From the NCBI GenBank assembly GCA_963691705.1, contig OY829539.1, forward strand, positions 2,668,501-2,732,500: a stretch of 64,000 nt of DNA, read 5' to 3'. This DNA comes from Viola odorata (lineage: Eukaryota; Streptophyta; Magnoliopsida; Malpighiales; Violaceae). The translations under genes were made by a program, and so were the position numbers. Position 1 is the first letter of the stretch. Every line of letters begins with the position of its first letter. Of this stretch, positions 54,385 to 64,000 are shown one piece after another. The notes under the pieces were generated by a model. The model was not told the DNA's origin and did not search any database. It was given only the letters and a program-made list of their open reading frames with translations.

Positions 54385-55680
54385 TTTGGTGCTCTCGTTG
54401 AGAGCCTGGATCCTTTTTGAGTGAGCCGGCCTCAAAAGTCTAAACTCCCCCGATCTTCTCATATGCCGTCTGTTAATACCTGAAACTGTACCGCCGATAA
54501 CTTTTTCCCCCACCATAGGGTATAAGACGAAAATACCCGTGTTATTAAGGGTATTGTTATCACAAAATAACTTTAGAGAAAAGTATCAAAATCTACTAAT
54601 AAGTTATCTAAGAAAAGCCGGATACCCAATAAACGTGTTTTCATTTACATCCTTTAAAGTTTGAAAACGGATGGATAAACACTAGAGTAGAGCTATGAGA
54701 AGTGAATAGCCATGTCTTTGCTTTGACTTGGCCACATGGTGTTGGTGTTGGTGTTGGTGTAAGAAAACTTAACCCCACAAACGTGTTGTTGTCCCAGTCA
54801 ACTAAAATTTATGATTTTTTTAATTCGTTTTATGTATTTAGCCCCTAAAACAATTTACTCAGGTCCGCGTGTGATGGAGACTTATTTCAATAAATGATAT
54901 CATCCAGAAAGATGCCTTTTTTTTAACTTTTCTCCAGTGTAAGAAGAAATCTCGCACGACAAACGAGAAATGACATTTTAATCCGTATTTTAATATTTTA
55001 TTTAATCATTTTAACCTGTTTGGAATTTTTTAGTAGAGCGAATGCAAAACGTAAAACTATTTTATAGGTATTTTAAAAAAAAATGACGTATGACTTATAA
55101 TAGTCCTAAAATAAGTGTTACATCAGTATTAGAATACATGACAACATGTTATACGTAATAATGTATAACATATCACGTAATTAATTTATGTCACATTATC
55201 ATATTATACCATAAAAATTTACTATATAAAATAATTAAACTAACAATTAATATAAAGTGATGATTAAATAAACATTTAAACTGAAAGATGAAATGTCATT
55301 AACCCCGAAATAAATTGTTTCAAGAGTCAAGCACCACAATAATATTGTATTTTGGAGTAAAGATTTCACTCTGTTTCCGCCACTTAGTGTGGGATGAGAA
55401 CACATTATTCAAAGATTTCTAGAATAGAAAAGTACGCCCTTAATAATTTTCCATTCTGTCGACTCAGTTTTTCTGTTTAGAATTTTATATTTTTAATTTT
55501 AATTTGTTTGATTTTAAATTGGTAATATGACTTAATAAGTCTTCAACTAAGTTTGTTTAATTCCTTTAAAAAAAAGACTAAGTTTGTTTAATTGTCTACG
55601 ATCAACAAGTTATATTTGGGGTAGAGGCAGAATTTTTTTAGTAGAGTGAACTGAACATGTAAAACTATTTTGTAGGTATT

Positions 55681-56092
55681 TGATAATACATGGAAAACCA
55701 CCCGGAAGACATTAAGATAGATAGAGTGCTATCGGTGTGGGCCCTTTGAGTCGACAGATTACGAGGGAGAGAGCCTCCTGATGGGTATACTAAACTTACC
55801 TGGAGGGAGCCACGCGTCCCGATAGATCTATCATTATGTGGCGCCACGCGTCCCGTTAGAACACAAAGGAGCCACGTGTCCTGATAGCCACCCTGTGAAG
55901 GCATGCCTATAAATACAGTATGAAAGGAAGGAGGTAAGAAAACAATTCCCCCCCATATACCACACTCATATACTGAATTAATCTTCGGAGATTCTACACC
56001 GGAGACCAACCTCCGGTGCTTTGCAGGTACCAATGGTATCACTTCAGGCGACCTATGACAGAATCTGACCCATCCCCCATCAGAAACTATCA
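55681..56092 (+). repeat. Tat-type LTR with primer site, unit 2
   Basis: Copy of 53973-54384. The hairpin is perfect here (CACCGG...CCGGTG, 55997-56018). Confidence 0.8.
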
Positions 56093-57391
56093 TTTGGTGC
56101 TCTCGTTGAGAGCCTGAATCCTTTTTGAGTGAGCCGGCCTCAAAAGTCTAAACTCCCCCGATCTTCTCATATGCCGTCTGTTAATACCTGAAACTGTACC
56201 GCCGATAACTTTTTCCCCCACCACAGGGTATAAGACGAAAATACCCGTGTTGTTAAGGGTATTATTATCACAAAATAACTTTAGAGAAAAGTATCAAAAT
56301 CTACTAATAAGTTATCTAAGAAAAGCCGGATACCCAATAAACGTGTTTTCATTTACATCCTTTAAAGTTTGAAAACGGATGGATAAACACTAGAGTAGAG
56401 CTATGAGAAGTGACTAGCCATGTCTTTGCTTTGACTTGGCCACATGGTGTTGGTGTTGGTGTTGGTGTAAGAAAACTTAACCCCACAAACGTGTTGTTGT
56501 CCCAGTCAACTAAAATTTATGATTTTTTTAATTCGTTTTATGTATTTAGCCCCTAAAACAATTTACTCAGGTCCGCGTGTGATGGAGACTTATTTCAATA
56601 AATGATATCATCCAGAAAGATGCCCTTTTTTTTGACTTTTCTCCAGTGTAAGAAGAAATCTCGCACGACAAACGAGAAATGACATTTTAATCCGTATTTT
56701 AATATTTTATTTAATCATTTTAACCTGTTTGGAATTTTTTAGTAGAGCGAATGCAAAACGTAAAACTATTTTATAGGTATTTTAAAAAAAGAATGACGTA
56801 TGACTTATAATAGTCCTAAAATAAGTGTTACATCAGTATTAGAATACATGACAACATGTTATACGTAATAATGTATAACATATCACGTAATTAATTTATG
56901 TCACATTATCATATTATACCATAAAAATTTACTATATAAAATAATTAAACTAACAATTAATATAAAGTGATGATTAAATAAACATTTAAACTGAAAGGAT
57001 GAAATGTCATTAACCCCGAAATAAATTGTTTCAAGAGTCAAGCACCACAATAATATTGTATTTTGGAGTAAAGATTTCACTCTGTTTCCGCCACTTAGTG
57101 TGGGATGAGAACACATTATTCAAAGATTTCTAGAATAGAAAAGTACGCCCTTAATAATTTTCCATTCTGTCGACTCAGTTTTTCTGTTTAGAATTTTATA
57201 TTTTTAATTTTAATTTGTTTGATTTTAAATTGGTAATATGACTTAATAAGTCTTCAACTAAGTTTGTTTAATTCCTTTAAAAAAAAGACTAAGTTTGTTT
57301 AATTGTCTACGATCAACAAGTTATATTTGGGGTAGAGGCAGAATTTTTTTAGTAGAGTGAACTGAACATGTAAAACTATTTTGTCGGTATT

Positions 57392-57804
57392 TGATAATAC
57401 ATGGAAAACCACCCGGAAGACATTAAGATGGATAGAGTGCTATCGGTGTGGGCCCTTTGAGTCGACAGACTACGAGGGAGAGAGCCTCCTGATGGGTATA
57501 CTAAACTTACCTGGAGGGAGCCACGCGTCCCGATAGATCTATCATTATGTGGCGCCACGCGTCCCGTTAGAACACAAAGGAGCCACGTGTCCTGATAGCC
57601 ACCCTGTGAAGGCATGCCTATAAATACAGTATGAAAGGAAGGAGGTAAGAAAACAATTCCCCCCCTATATACCACACTCATATACTGACTTAATCTTCGG
57701 AGATTCTACACCGGAGACCAACCTCCGGTGCTTTGCAGGTACCAATGGCATCACTTCAGGCGACCTATGACAGAATCTGACCCATCCCCCATCAGAAACT
57801 ATCA
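57392..57804 (+). repeat. Tat-type LTR with primer site, unit 3
   Basis: Third copy. Its leader (57805-57890) runs into an Ogre-type LTR start, which truncated the element. Confidence 0.8.
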
Positions 57805-57890
57805 TTTGGTGCTCTCGTTGAGAGCCTGGATCCTTTTTGAGTGAGCCGGCCTCAAAAGTCCAAACTCCCCCGATCTTCTCATATGGCGTC

Positions 57891-58160
57891 TGTTAATACC
57901 CGAATTTTGACGCCATTTTTAATTAATTTTAGCATTTCTGTCATTTTAATTAATTGACTGTCATTTTTAATTAATTTACTGTCCTTAGCATTTTTCAATT
58001 TTCATCGCATTTTTATCGTCGTCGTTAGCATCGTCAGCTTTCGAAATCGCGTTTTTAATTTTCCGTCAAGTATTTTTGTTATTATTATCATTAATATTTT
58101 TAGCCTTAAAAATTACTTTTTTAATTATCCGTTAGTCGTTTACTAGTTATTTCTTAGATC
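57891..58160 (+). repeat. Truncated Ogre-type LTR start
   Basis: TGTTAATACCCGAATTTTGA resembles the LTR starts of E1, E5 and the solo LTR (TGTTGNTACCC then TTTTTGA). T-rich LTR-like sequence continues for about 270 bp and stops where pararetroviral coding sequence begins. The right edge is approximate. Confidence 0.55.
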
Positions 58161-58165
58161 ATCAC

Positions 58166-58432
58166 ATGAATTTTAGGATTTTTAGTATTTTATCACATTC
58201 TCGAAAAATATCTTTATTTGATCCTAATATTGTAAAAACTTTAACTTTAAACATTAAAACTTCAGATAACATGATTAAAGACTCTAGAAATATAGCATTA
58301 ATATACATAATATATTACAAGGTAATAACAACTAATATAAATCCTAAAGCTATAAAACATTCTCCAAAAAATGAAACACTTTTAATCGAAGCTAATACGG
58401 AACATGCTATGATACAAACGCCAAAACTATTA
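58166..58432 (+). pseudogene. Pararetroviral movement protein, N-terminal part
   Basis: An open frame with a caulimovirid movement-protein-like pattern of alternating hydrophobic strands (around 58230-58330) lies left of the MITE. The movement protein widens plasmodesmata in related viruses. The true N-terminus is lost at the left border. The right side is cut by the MITE at 58432. Assignment rests on position and general pattern, so it is moderate. Confidence 0.5.
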
Positions 58433-58665
58433 CTCCCTCCGGATTATAAAAAACGACGTCCGTACTGTAGATACGCATATCGAGGAGGCCGGATGACTCA
58501 CTATTTGATCCCAAAAAAATTCGTACTTTTTTTTGAACGTACATTAATCCTTAACGTACGTCCGAGAAAAAATTCGGGCCAAAATTGTCTCAAATAGTGA
58601 GTCATCCGACCTCCTCAACATGCGTGCACAAATAGTAAAAGTCGTTTAATAAAATCCGGAGGGAG
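58433..58665. mobile_element. Stowaway-type MITE (Tc1/mariner-like) inside E6
   Basis: 233 bp with terminal inverted repeats CTCCCTCCGGAT and TA target duplications at 58431-58432 and 58666-58667. The inner arms are also inverted (GGATGACTCACTATTTGA near 58489 and its complement near 58590). There is no coding capacity. CTCCCTCCG ends with a TA target are diagnostic of Stowaway. Confidence 0.9.
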
Positions 58666-58667
58666 TA

Positions 58668-61241
58668 CAATGGAACCAAGTTACTTTACCTAATGAATGG
58701 ATTTTATCTAAAGCAAACGAATCACAAGCCATAATACCACGGACACAACCAGTAAAAACTGAAGAAGATGAATATGGAAATATAAGATTAATATTTGAAT
58801 CACATCTTGAACCCTTAAACACAACTAGTTTTAGAAGATCAGTAAGTAATATCGAAAGACCAATTTTATCTAGATCTTTATCAGGATCAATATTAAGAGG
58901 TGTTGATTTTAACAAAACTATTCCACGACCATATTATCAAAATATAGATCAAAATTGCGAACAAGAAATTATAAGATCACCATCTCCTACGCATAGCGAT
59001 ATGAAATATTTAAATCAAATAAATATGATTAAGACTGATAATTATAAAATAGATAAAGAAAGATTAAGAAAAGAATTTTATGATCCCTCCAAAATTGGAC
59101 TAAGAACACAATTTTTTAAAATCTTTACTAAAGAAGAAAAAAATTATATTCAGGAAAGATTTTATAAAGATTTAGAAGAATTACAAATTCATATTCCATT
59201 TTTTACCTGGTTTAAAAAACAATCAGATTTACACGATATAAAAAACATCAACGTAATAAAATCTGCAAAACAGATATGGCAAACTGCCTTAGATACAAAA
59301 GTAGAATCTGTATATCCTCCATTAGAAGAAGTACATATAACACATCATAATAACATCATTGCAGCTTCGCCATTTAAACACATTACTGAAGAAACCAGAG
59401 ATATAAACCTAAAAGATATTAAAAACATTCAAAATCAAAATAATTATACCAACCTCATGCTAAATACTTTAGCAACACAAATAACTACTGTAGAAGCAAA
59501 TCTTCCTCCACCTATTCAATTTAAAAGTACTACAGTAGGAGCAGAAACTAGTAAGAAACAGGAAAAAATGAACATTCTTACTCAACCTTTATTCAAACCA
59601 ATTGAAATGACTAATTCTGAAATAATGAATTTTAAATTTAAAAAAGAAGATGAATATTTAGATATAATAAATAAAAAATTAGATAAAATAAATATAAGAT
59701 CTAAAAATCAAATTTCAGTATTAACAGAAGAAATTGAAGAAAAAGAAATAAAAGACATCTCAGAGCAATTCCAGGAATTAGAAATTAATAAATTAAGAAC
59801 AAAAAATTATCAAAAACCTAGAATAAAACACTTATATCCTAGACCAACCTTTCCTGATGTACAATCAGAAGATATAAATACTAGAACTCAATATAATTAC
59901 GATGGTCAAAGTATTTTAGAATGGAATTTAGATGGACAAAGTGAGCATAATATAATAACCATGTTAGAAAATATGATGATGGCAGCCACCGCATATAAAA
60001 CAAGAGGAAATTCAGATAAATATGTAGCCCAAATAATTATTTCAAGATTTACAGGACAACTTAAAAGTTGGTGGGATAACTATCTCACTCTAGAAGAAAA
60101 ATTAGAAATAATAAATGCGGTAAAAACAGAAAATGATGAATCCAAAGAGGACGCCACTAATGTATTAGCATACATTATATTAAAACATTTTGTGGGAGAA
60201 CCAAGTCAATTTCAGGAAAGAACAACAGAAATACTAGTTAATTTAACCTGTCCAAAACTACAAGATTTCAGATGGTATAAGGATATGTTTCTAACAAAAA
60301 TATTCATGAAAGAAGATTGTAATCATTCCTTCTGGAAAGAAAAATTTATTTCAGGACTACCAAAACTATTCGCAGAAAAAGTAAAAACTAGAATTAAAAA
60401 TATTTATAGTGGAATAATTCCTTATTCAATATTAACCTATGGTGAAATTATAGCACATATTAATAATGAAGGGCTAGCACTCTGCACCGATTTAAAATTA
60501 AAAGCTAAAATGAAAAATGAACTTCATCAAAGTAGAAAAGAAGTAGGATCATTCTGTGCTCAATATGGAAATGAAACAATAATACCTCCTTCACGAAAAT
60601 ATAAAAAACAAAGAAAATCAATAAGGAAAAATTATAAAAACCCTAGATATCAGGAAAGAAACCCTAGATATCAGGAAAGACCTAATAAAAATTACCAAAG
60701 AAAATATTATAAAAAATTATTTAATAAATTTAAACCCAATAACCAAAATAAAATCCCTACCTGTTTTAAGTGTGGACAAAAAGGACATTATAAAAATAAT
60801 TGCAGAATGAAACAGAAAATTCAAGAACTTCAAATTGATGAAGAACTTAAAAATCAAATGATACAACTATTAAATTCTAGCACTGATGAAGAAGACTTAT
60901 ACCTAGAAAATACTAGTAGTGAAGAATTGGAAATTGACCCAATTCAGGATAACTCATCCGAAAGTAACGAACAATCTGAAGAAGAAAATACTAATATTTG
61001 CTCTTGTGTATATAAACAAATAAACACAATTACTAAAGAAAAAGAAATGTTGATAGAAATATTAGGAAAAATTGAAGATCCCGAAATACAAAGAGATTAT
61101 CTAAATAAATTAAAAGATTTAATAATAAAAGAAAAAGAAAGTAAAGAAATAGAACCCTATAGTTTAAAAACAATTATTAATAGATTTTCCCCTAACGAAT
61201 CCAATATATCAACTCAAGATTTAAAAGAAGAAATAAAATAA
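58668..61241 (+). pseudogene. Pararetroviral movement-protein C-terminus and coat protein
   Basis: One frame is open from the right edge of the MITE to a TAA at 61239. The part before about 59000 is the end of the movement-protein region. The rest is coat protein: long, lysine- and glutamate-rich, with a capsid-like W-W-D-N-Y-L-T-L segment near 60070. A basic R/K/Y-rich stretch (60600-60740) follows. The CCHC knuckle CFKCGQKGHYKNNC is at 60762-60803, then an acidic, serine-rich tail. That layout is typical of plant pararetroviral coat proteins. The stop at 61239 lies in the same frame as the protease-RT that follows, so it is a nonsense change or a divided polyprotein. Confidence 0.8.
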
Positions 61242-62771
61242 ATAAAAATAGATATAAAAAATTTACAAGTAGAAAATACTAAATTAAACATAAAATTTAT
61301 GATGTTAGAACAAAACGATAAGCAACTAAAAAATTTAAAAGAACTAAATCACGAAATAACAAATGAAGCTTTAGGAATCACAGAAGAAAATTTCTTAAAT
61401 ACAATTTCTAGAATAGAATTTCAAAAATGGTATATTGATATAGATTTAATCATAAACAAAGAATTCCATATAAATACTTGGGCACTAGTAGACTCAGGAG
61501 CCGACCAAAATTGTATTCAAGAAGGAATAATACCAACTCAATACTATGAAAAGACTAAAGAACAGTTATATGGAGCTAACAGAAATAAACTTCAGATTAA
61601 TTATAAACTTTCTAATGTAAAAATATGTAATAAGGGATTCTGTCTAAGAAACTCATTTATACTCGTAAAAAATTTAAATCAAAAGACAATATTAGGAACT
61701 CCTTTTCTTACCCAAATCTATCCATTCAATGTGGATAGTGAAGGTATAAAAACTAAAACTTTTGATACAGAATTTTTTTTCCCATTTATCCAAAAACCTC
61801 AACAGAAAGATATTGATTTATTAAAAAATTATTCCATCTCAAAAGATATTATGGTAATCCAAAAGAAAAAGCATTTACATTTTTTAACAAAAGAAATAAA
61901 CTTTAAGAGAATTGAAGAAGAACTACAAAACCAGAATAATATAGAAAAAATAAAATACTTTCAAAATCTATTTGAAAAAGTATGCTCTGAACTACCAAAC
62001 GCCTTTTGGAATAGGAAGAAACATATAATAGAATTACCTTATGAAAAAGATTTTAATGAAAGAAATATACCTACCAAAGCTAGACTTATACAAATGAATA
62101 AAGAATTATTAGAATACTGTAAACAAGAAATAGATACTCTATTAAAGAATAAACTCATTAGACCAAGTAAATCTCCATGGTCTTGTGCTGCTTTCTATGT
62201 TCAAAATCAAGCAGAAATAGAAAGAGGAGCGCCAAGATTAGTAATTAATTATAAACCTTTAAATAAAGTATTACAATGGATAAGATACCCTATACCTAAT
62301 AAAAGAGATTTAATCAAAAGATTAAATAGAGCAACTATATTTTCAAAATTTGATATGAAATCAGGATTTTGGCAAATCCAAATCACTGAAAAAGATAGAT
62401 ATAAAACTGCATTCACAGTACCATTTGGTCATTATGAATGGAATGTAATGCCATTTGGATTAAAAAATGCACCTTCAGAATTTCAAAATATAATGAACGA
62501 TATACTAAATCCATATACAAAATTCACTATTGTCTACATAGATGATGTACTAGTATTCTCAAAATCTATAACAGAACATTTTAATCATTTAAACAAATTT
62601 TTAAAAATACTAAAAGAAAATGGATTGGTAGTTTCAACTACTAAATTAAAATTATGTCAAACAAAAATCAGATTCTTAGGATTTGATATTTACCAAGAAA
62701 CAATTAAACCAATAAGAAGATCAATAGAATTCACTGATAAATTTCCTGATGAAATCAAAGATAAAAAATAA
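61242..62771 (+). pseudogene. Pararetroviral aspartic protease and reverse transcriptase
   Basis: Same frame as the coat protein. The protease active site LVDSGADQN is at about 61488-61511. RT blocks follow: S-P-W-S-C-A-A-F-Y-V near 62175, the K-F-D-M-K-S-G-F-W-Q block near 62346, V-M-P-F-G-L-K-N-A-P-S-E-F-Q near 62448, and the catalytic YIDD at 62535-62546 followed by VLVFSKS. A TAA at 62769 interrupts the link to the RNase H region and looks like a CAA-to-TAA change. All catalytic residues are present in this part. Confidence 0.85.
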
Positions 62772-63336
62772 TTACAAAGATTTTTGGGATGTCTTAATTA
62801 TGTATCAGACTTTATTAAAAACCTAAGAGCTACTTGTTTACCATTATATCAAAGACTCAGAAAAAATCCTCCACCATGGAATGAAAATATGACACTTATT
62901 GTTAAAAATATTAAAGAAAAAATTAAAAACCTTCCATGTTTGGGAATCCCTAACCCTTTAGCCGATTTAATAGTAGAAACAGACGCATCTGACATCGGTT
63001 ATGGAGGAATATTAAAACAAAAAGAACATGAAAAAGAACAATTAATTAGATATTGTTCAGGAATATTCAACAATTAAAAAAGAAATTTTATCCATAGTAT
63101 TATGTATATTTAATTTCCAAGATGACTTATTTAATAAAAAATTCTTATTAAGAATTGATTGTAAAAGTGCAAAATATATTTTGGAAAAAGATGTTCAAAA
63201 TATAGTTTCTAAACAAATCTTTGCCCGATGGCAAGCTTTACTATCAAACTTTGATTTTGAAATTGAATTTATAAAAGGAGAAAATAACTCTTTACCTGAT
63301 TTCTTATCTCGAGAATTTTTACAGGGAAAAATTTGA
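62772..63336 (+). pseudogene. Pararetroviral RT connection and RNase H, frameshifted
   Basis: The frame resumes after the stop with a FLGCLNYVSDF connection block. RNase H starts at about 62976 with ETDASDIGYGGIL. Near 63050 the reading frame changes, probably with loss of a few codons. The second frame runs on to TGA at 63334-63336, past F-A-R-W-Q-A-L-L and DFLSREF, the usual end of this domain. RNase H removes the RNA template during replication in related viruses. Confidence 0.8.
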
Positions 63337-64000
63337 TGGCATCACAAAAAGGAAAAGAAGTGATGACAACACAAAAAGAATGCAATAGAAAAACCAAATC
63401 ATCCTATGCCATGAATATACCAACTACTCCTAACAAATATGAACCACTCAGATCCATTTCATCCAAAACTGTCCATTCACAACTCGTATCTCCAAATACT
63501 TTCCTATTACCACAACCCCAAGAAATATTTGCTCCAAAGTACCTCCAAGCACTACAGGTCCAACCTCCAAAATCACCAGCTACTATTACTAGTAAACCTG
63601 CTTTTACACTTCTTGGAACCCTTCCTACCAAACCTTCACAAACAAAAGGCCAAGGCCCAATAACTAAACCTTTTGTCAAAAGTATTAGCTATATTGAGCC
63701 AGAACACGGAAATGAACTTAAAACAATTGTATCCAATATATTTCCAAAAGATTTTCTATTCATCCCAGACTCCCTAGAAAAAAACAGAATATTCTATGAG
63801 TTCATTCTTGTAGACACCGATTCGGTTGAAATAGTTCATGTTGAAGATCTCAGATATCCTAACAAATACTCTTATTCCAAATACAAAATCCTAAAAGTAT
63901 TAACCTTATCCGATTGGAACATGAACCCTTATACTGAAAAAACCTTTTCTTATCCCTTTCAACCAACCGGATTCAACTATCATGACTATCAAAAAGCATG
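63336..64000 (+). CDS. Pararetroviral second ORF (partial, open at window edge)
   Basis: The ATG at 63336-63338 overlaps the polyprotein stop as TGATG. The frame is open for the remaining 221 codons and continues past the window. The first 110 residues are polar and proline-rich; a more conserved block near residues 125-185 carries FYEFILVDTDSVEIVH, which I recall from the second ORF of related endogenous viruses. Its function is not established; no RT, protease or zinc-knuckle motif is visible. Unlike its neighbour it has no internal stop. The overlap suggests reinitiation or coupled translation. Confidence 0.7.
   Translation, partial: MASQKGKEVMTTQKECNRKTKSSYAMNIPTTPNKYEPLRSISSKTVHSQLVSPNTFLLPQPQEIFAPKYLQALQVQPPKSPATITSKPAFTLLGTLPTKPSQTKGQGPITKPFVKSISYIEPEHGNELKTIVSNIFPKDFLFIPDSLEKNRIFYEFILVDTDSVEIVHVEDLRYPNKYSYSKYKILKVLTLSDWNMNPYTEKTFSYPFQPTGFNYHDYQKA

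Larger units (their letters stand above)
52766..57890. repeat. Tandem triplication of a 1.7-kb unit
   Basis: Units start at 52766, 54501 and 56209 (lengths about 1735, 1708 and 1682). Each has the last 62 bp of the E4 LTR, the CAAAA target copy, about 1.1 kb of AT-rich flanking DNA without genes, and a Tat-type LTR with its primer site and about 90 bp of leader. Units 1 and 2 end in TGTTAATACCTGAA and run straight into the next E4 LTR tail. Unit 3 continues into an Ogre-type LTR at 57891. Copies are nearly identical, so the amplification is recent and later than the E4 insertion. Confidence 0.9.
58160..64000 (+). mobile_element. E6: endogenous plant pararetrovirus (Caulimoviridae), 5'-truncated, runs off right edge
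   Basis: The gene order is movement protein, coat protein with zinc knuckle, aspartic protease, RT and RNase H in one polyprotein frame, then a second ORF. Absence of integrase and of LTRs, the movement protein, and the long coat region set it apart from gypsy elements. This order, with a separate downstream ORF, fits Florendovirus-like (or Petuvirus-like) endogenous viruses; genus is inferred. The leader and the N-terminus of the movement protein are missing. Lesions are a MITE at 58433-58665, in-frame stops at 61239 and 62769, and a frame change near 63050. It cannot make an intact polyprotein as it stands. Confidence 0.85.

Noticed and set aside
53482..57116. 71-codon minus-strand frame in units 1 and 3
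   Set aside because: It is lost in unit 2 by a single-base indel and is low in complexity; identity between units reflects recent duplication, not selection.
53957..57681. Repeated 142- and 101-codon minus-strand frames with near identical proteins
   Set aside because: They lie antisense over the Tat LTR, repeat only because the unit is triplicated, and show no domain. The third copy is already shortened by a small change.
1..64000. Ordinary host genes, tRNA or rRNA genes
   Set aside because: None found by reading. All convincing domains belong to retrotransposons, the antisense cassette or the pararetrovirus.

Overview
The window looks like a repeat-dense, intergenic stretch of a flowering-plant nuclear genome, most likely a eudicot with a large genome. 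It holds Ty3/gypsy retrotransposons of the Tat/Ogre and chromovirus types, Stowaway-type MITEs, AT-rich spacers, and an endogenous plant pararetrovirus (Caulimoviridae). I saw no ordinary host gene, rRNA, tRNA or CRISPR array. The species cannot be named from the sequence.

Layout, left to right. (E1) 1-10361: the 5' half of a minus-strand Ogre/Tat element, with gag, an integrase fragment, a primer-binding site and a 5' LTR. A complete plus-strand solo LTR (6665-8895, target duplication AGCTC) is nested inside that LTR. (E2) 10362-about 13145: a small plus-strand LTR element cut at its left by E1. (E3) 13249-20352: a minus-strand chromovirus-like gypsy element with two LTRs, gag, protease, RT, RNase H and integrase, all degraded except most of the integrase. 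20353-22704: a gene-free AT-rich spacer. (E4) 22705-52827: a minus-strand Tat-type element with 560-bp LTRs and a perfect CAAAA target duplication. It carries gag-pro-pol and, between pol and the 3' LTR, a roughly 7-kb block of four plus-strand (antisense) genes. (E5) 35366-50222: a 14.9-kb minus-strand Ogre-type element with gag but no pol, inserted at the gag-protease junction of E4. 52766-57890: a tandem triplication of a roughly 1.7-kb unit that contains the last 62 bp of E4, flanking DNA and the start of another Tat element (LTR plus primer site). 57891 to about 58160: the truncated start of an Ogre-type LTR. (E6) about 58160-64000: an endogenous pararetrovirus in plus orientation (movement protein, coat, protease, RT, RNase H, then a second ORF still open at the window edge). 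A Stowaway MITE sits inside its movement-protein region.

Order of events, inferred from nesting. E4 inserted, E5 then inserted into E4, and the right edge of E4 was later amplified as part of the 1.7-kb tandem unit. E2 predates E1. The E1 LTR predates the solo LTR within it. The pararetrovirus predates its MITE.

The most unusual feature is the antisense cassette of E4. It has two small single-exon genes and two paralogous genes of the plant 'putative gypsy type transposon' (Transposase_28-like) kind. Each has its own TATA-like box, and the second paralog has a three-exon structure that stays in phase across both introns. The stop codons that interrupt E4 genes all look like C-to-T or G-to-A changes of CAA, CAG or TGG codons, as expected for decay of a methylated, silenced element.
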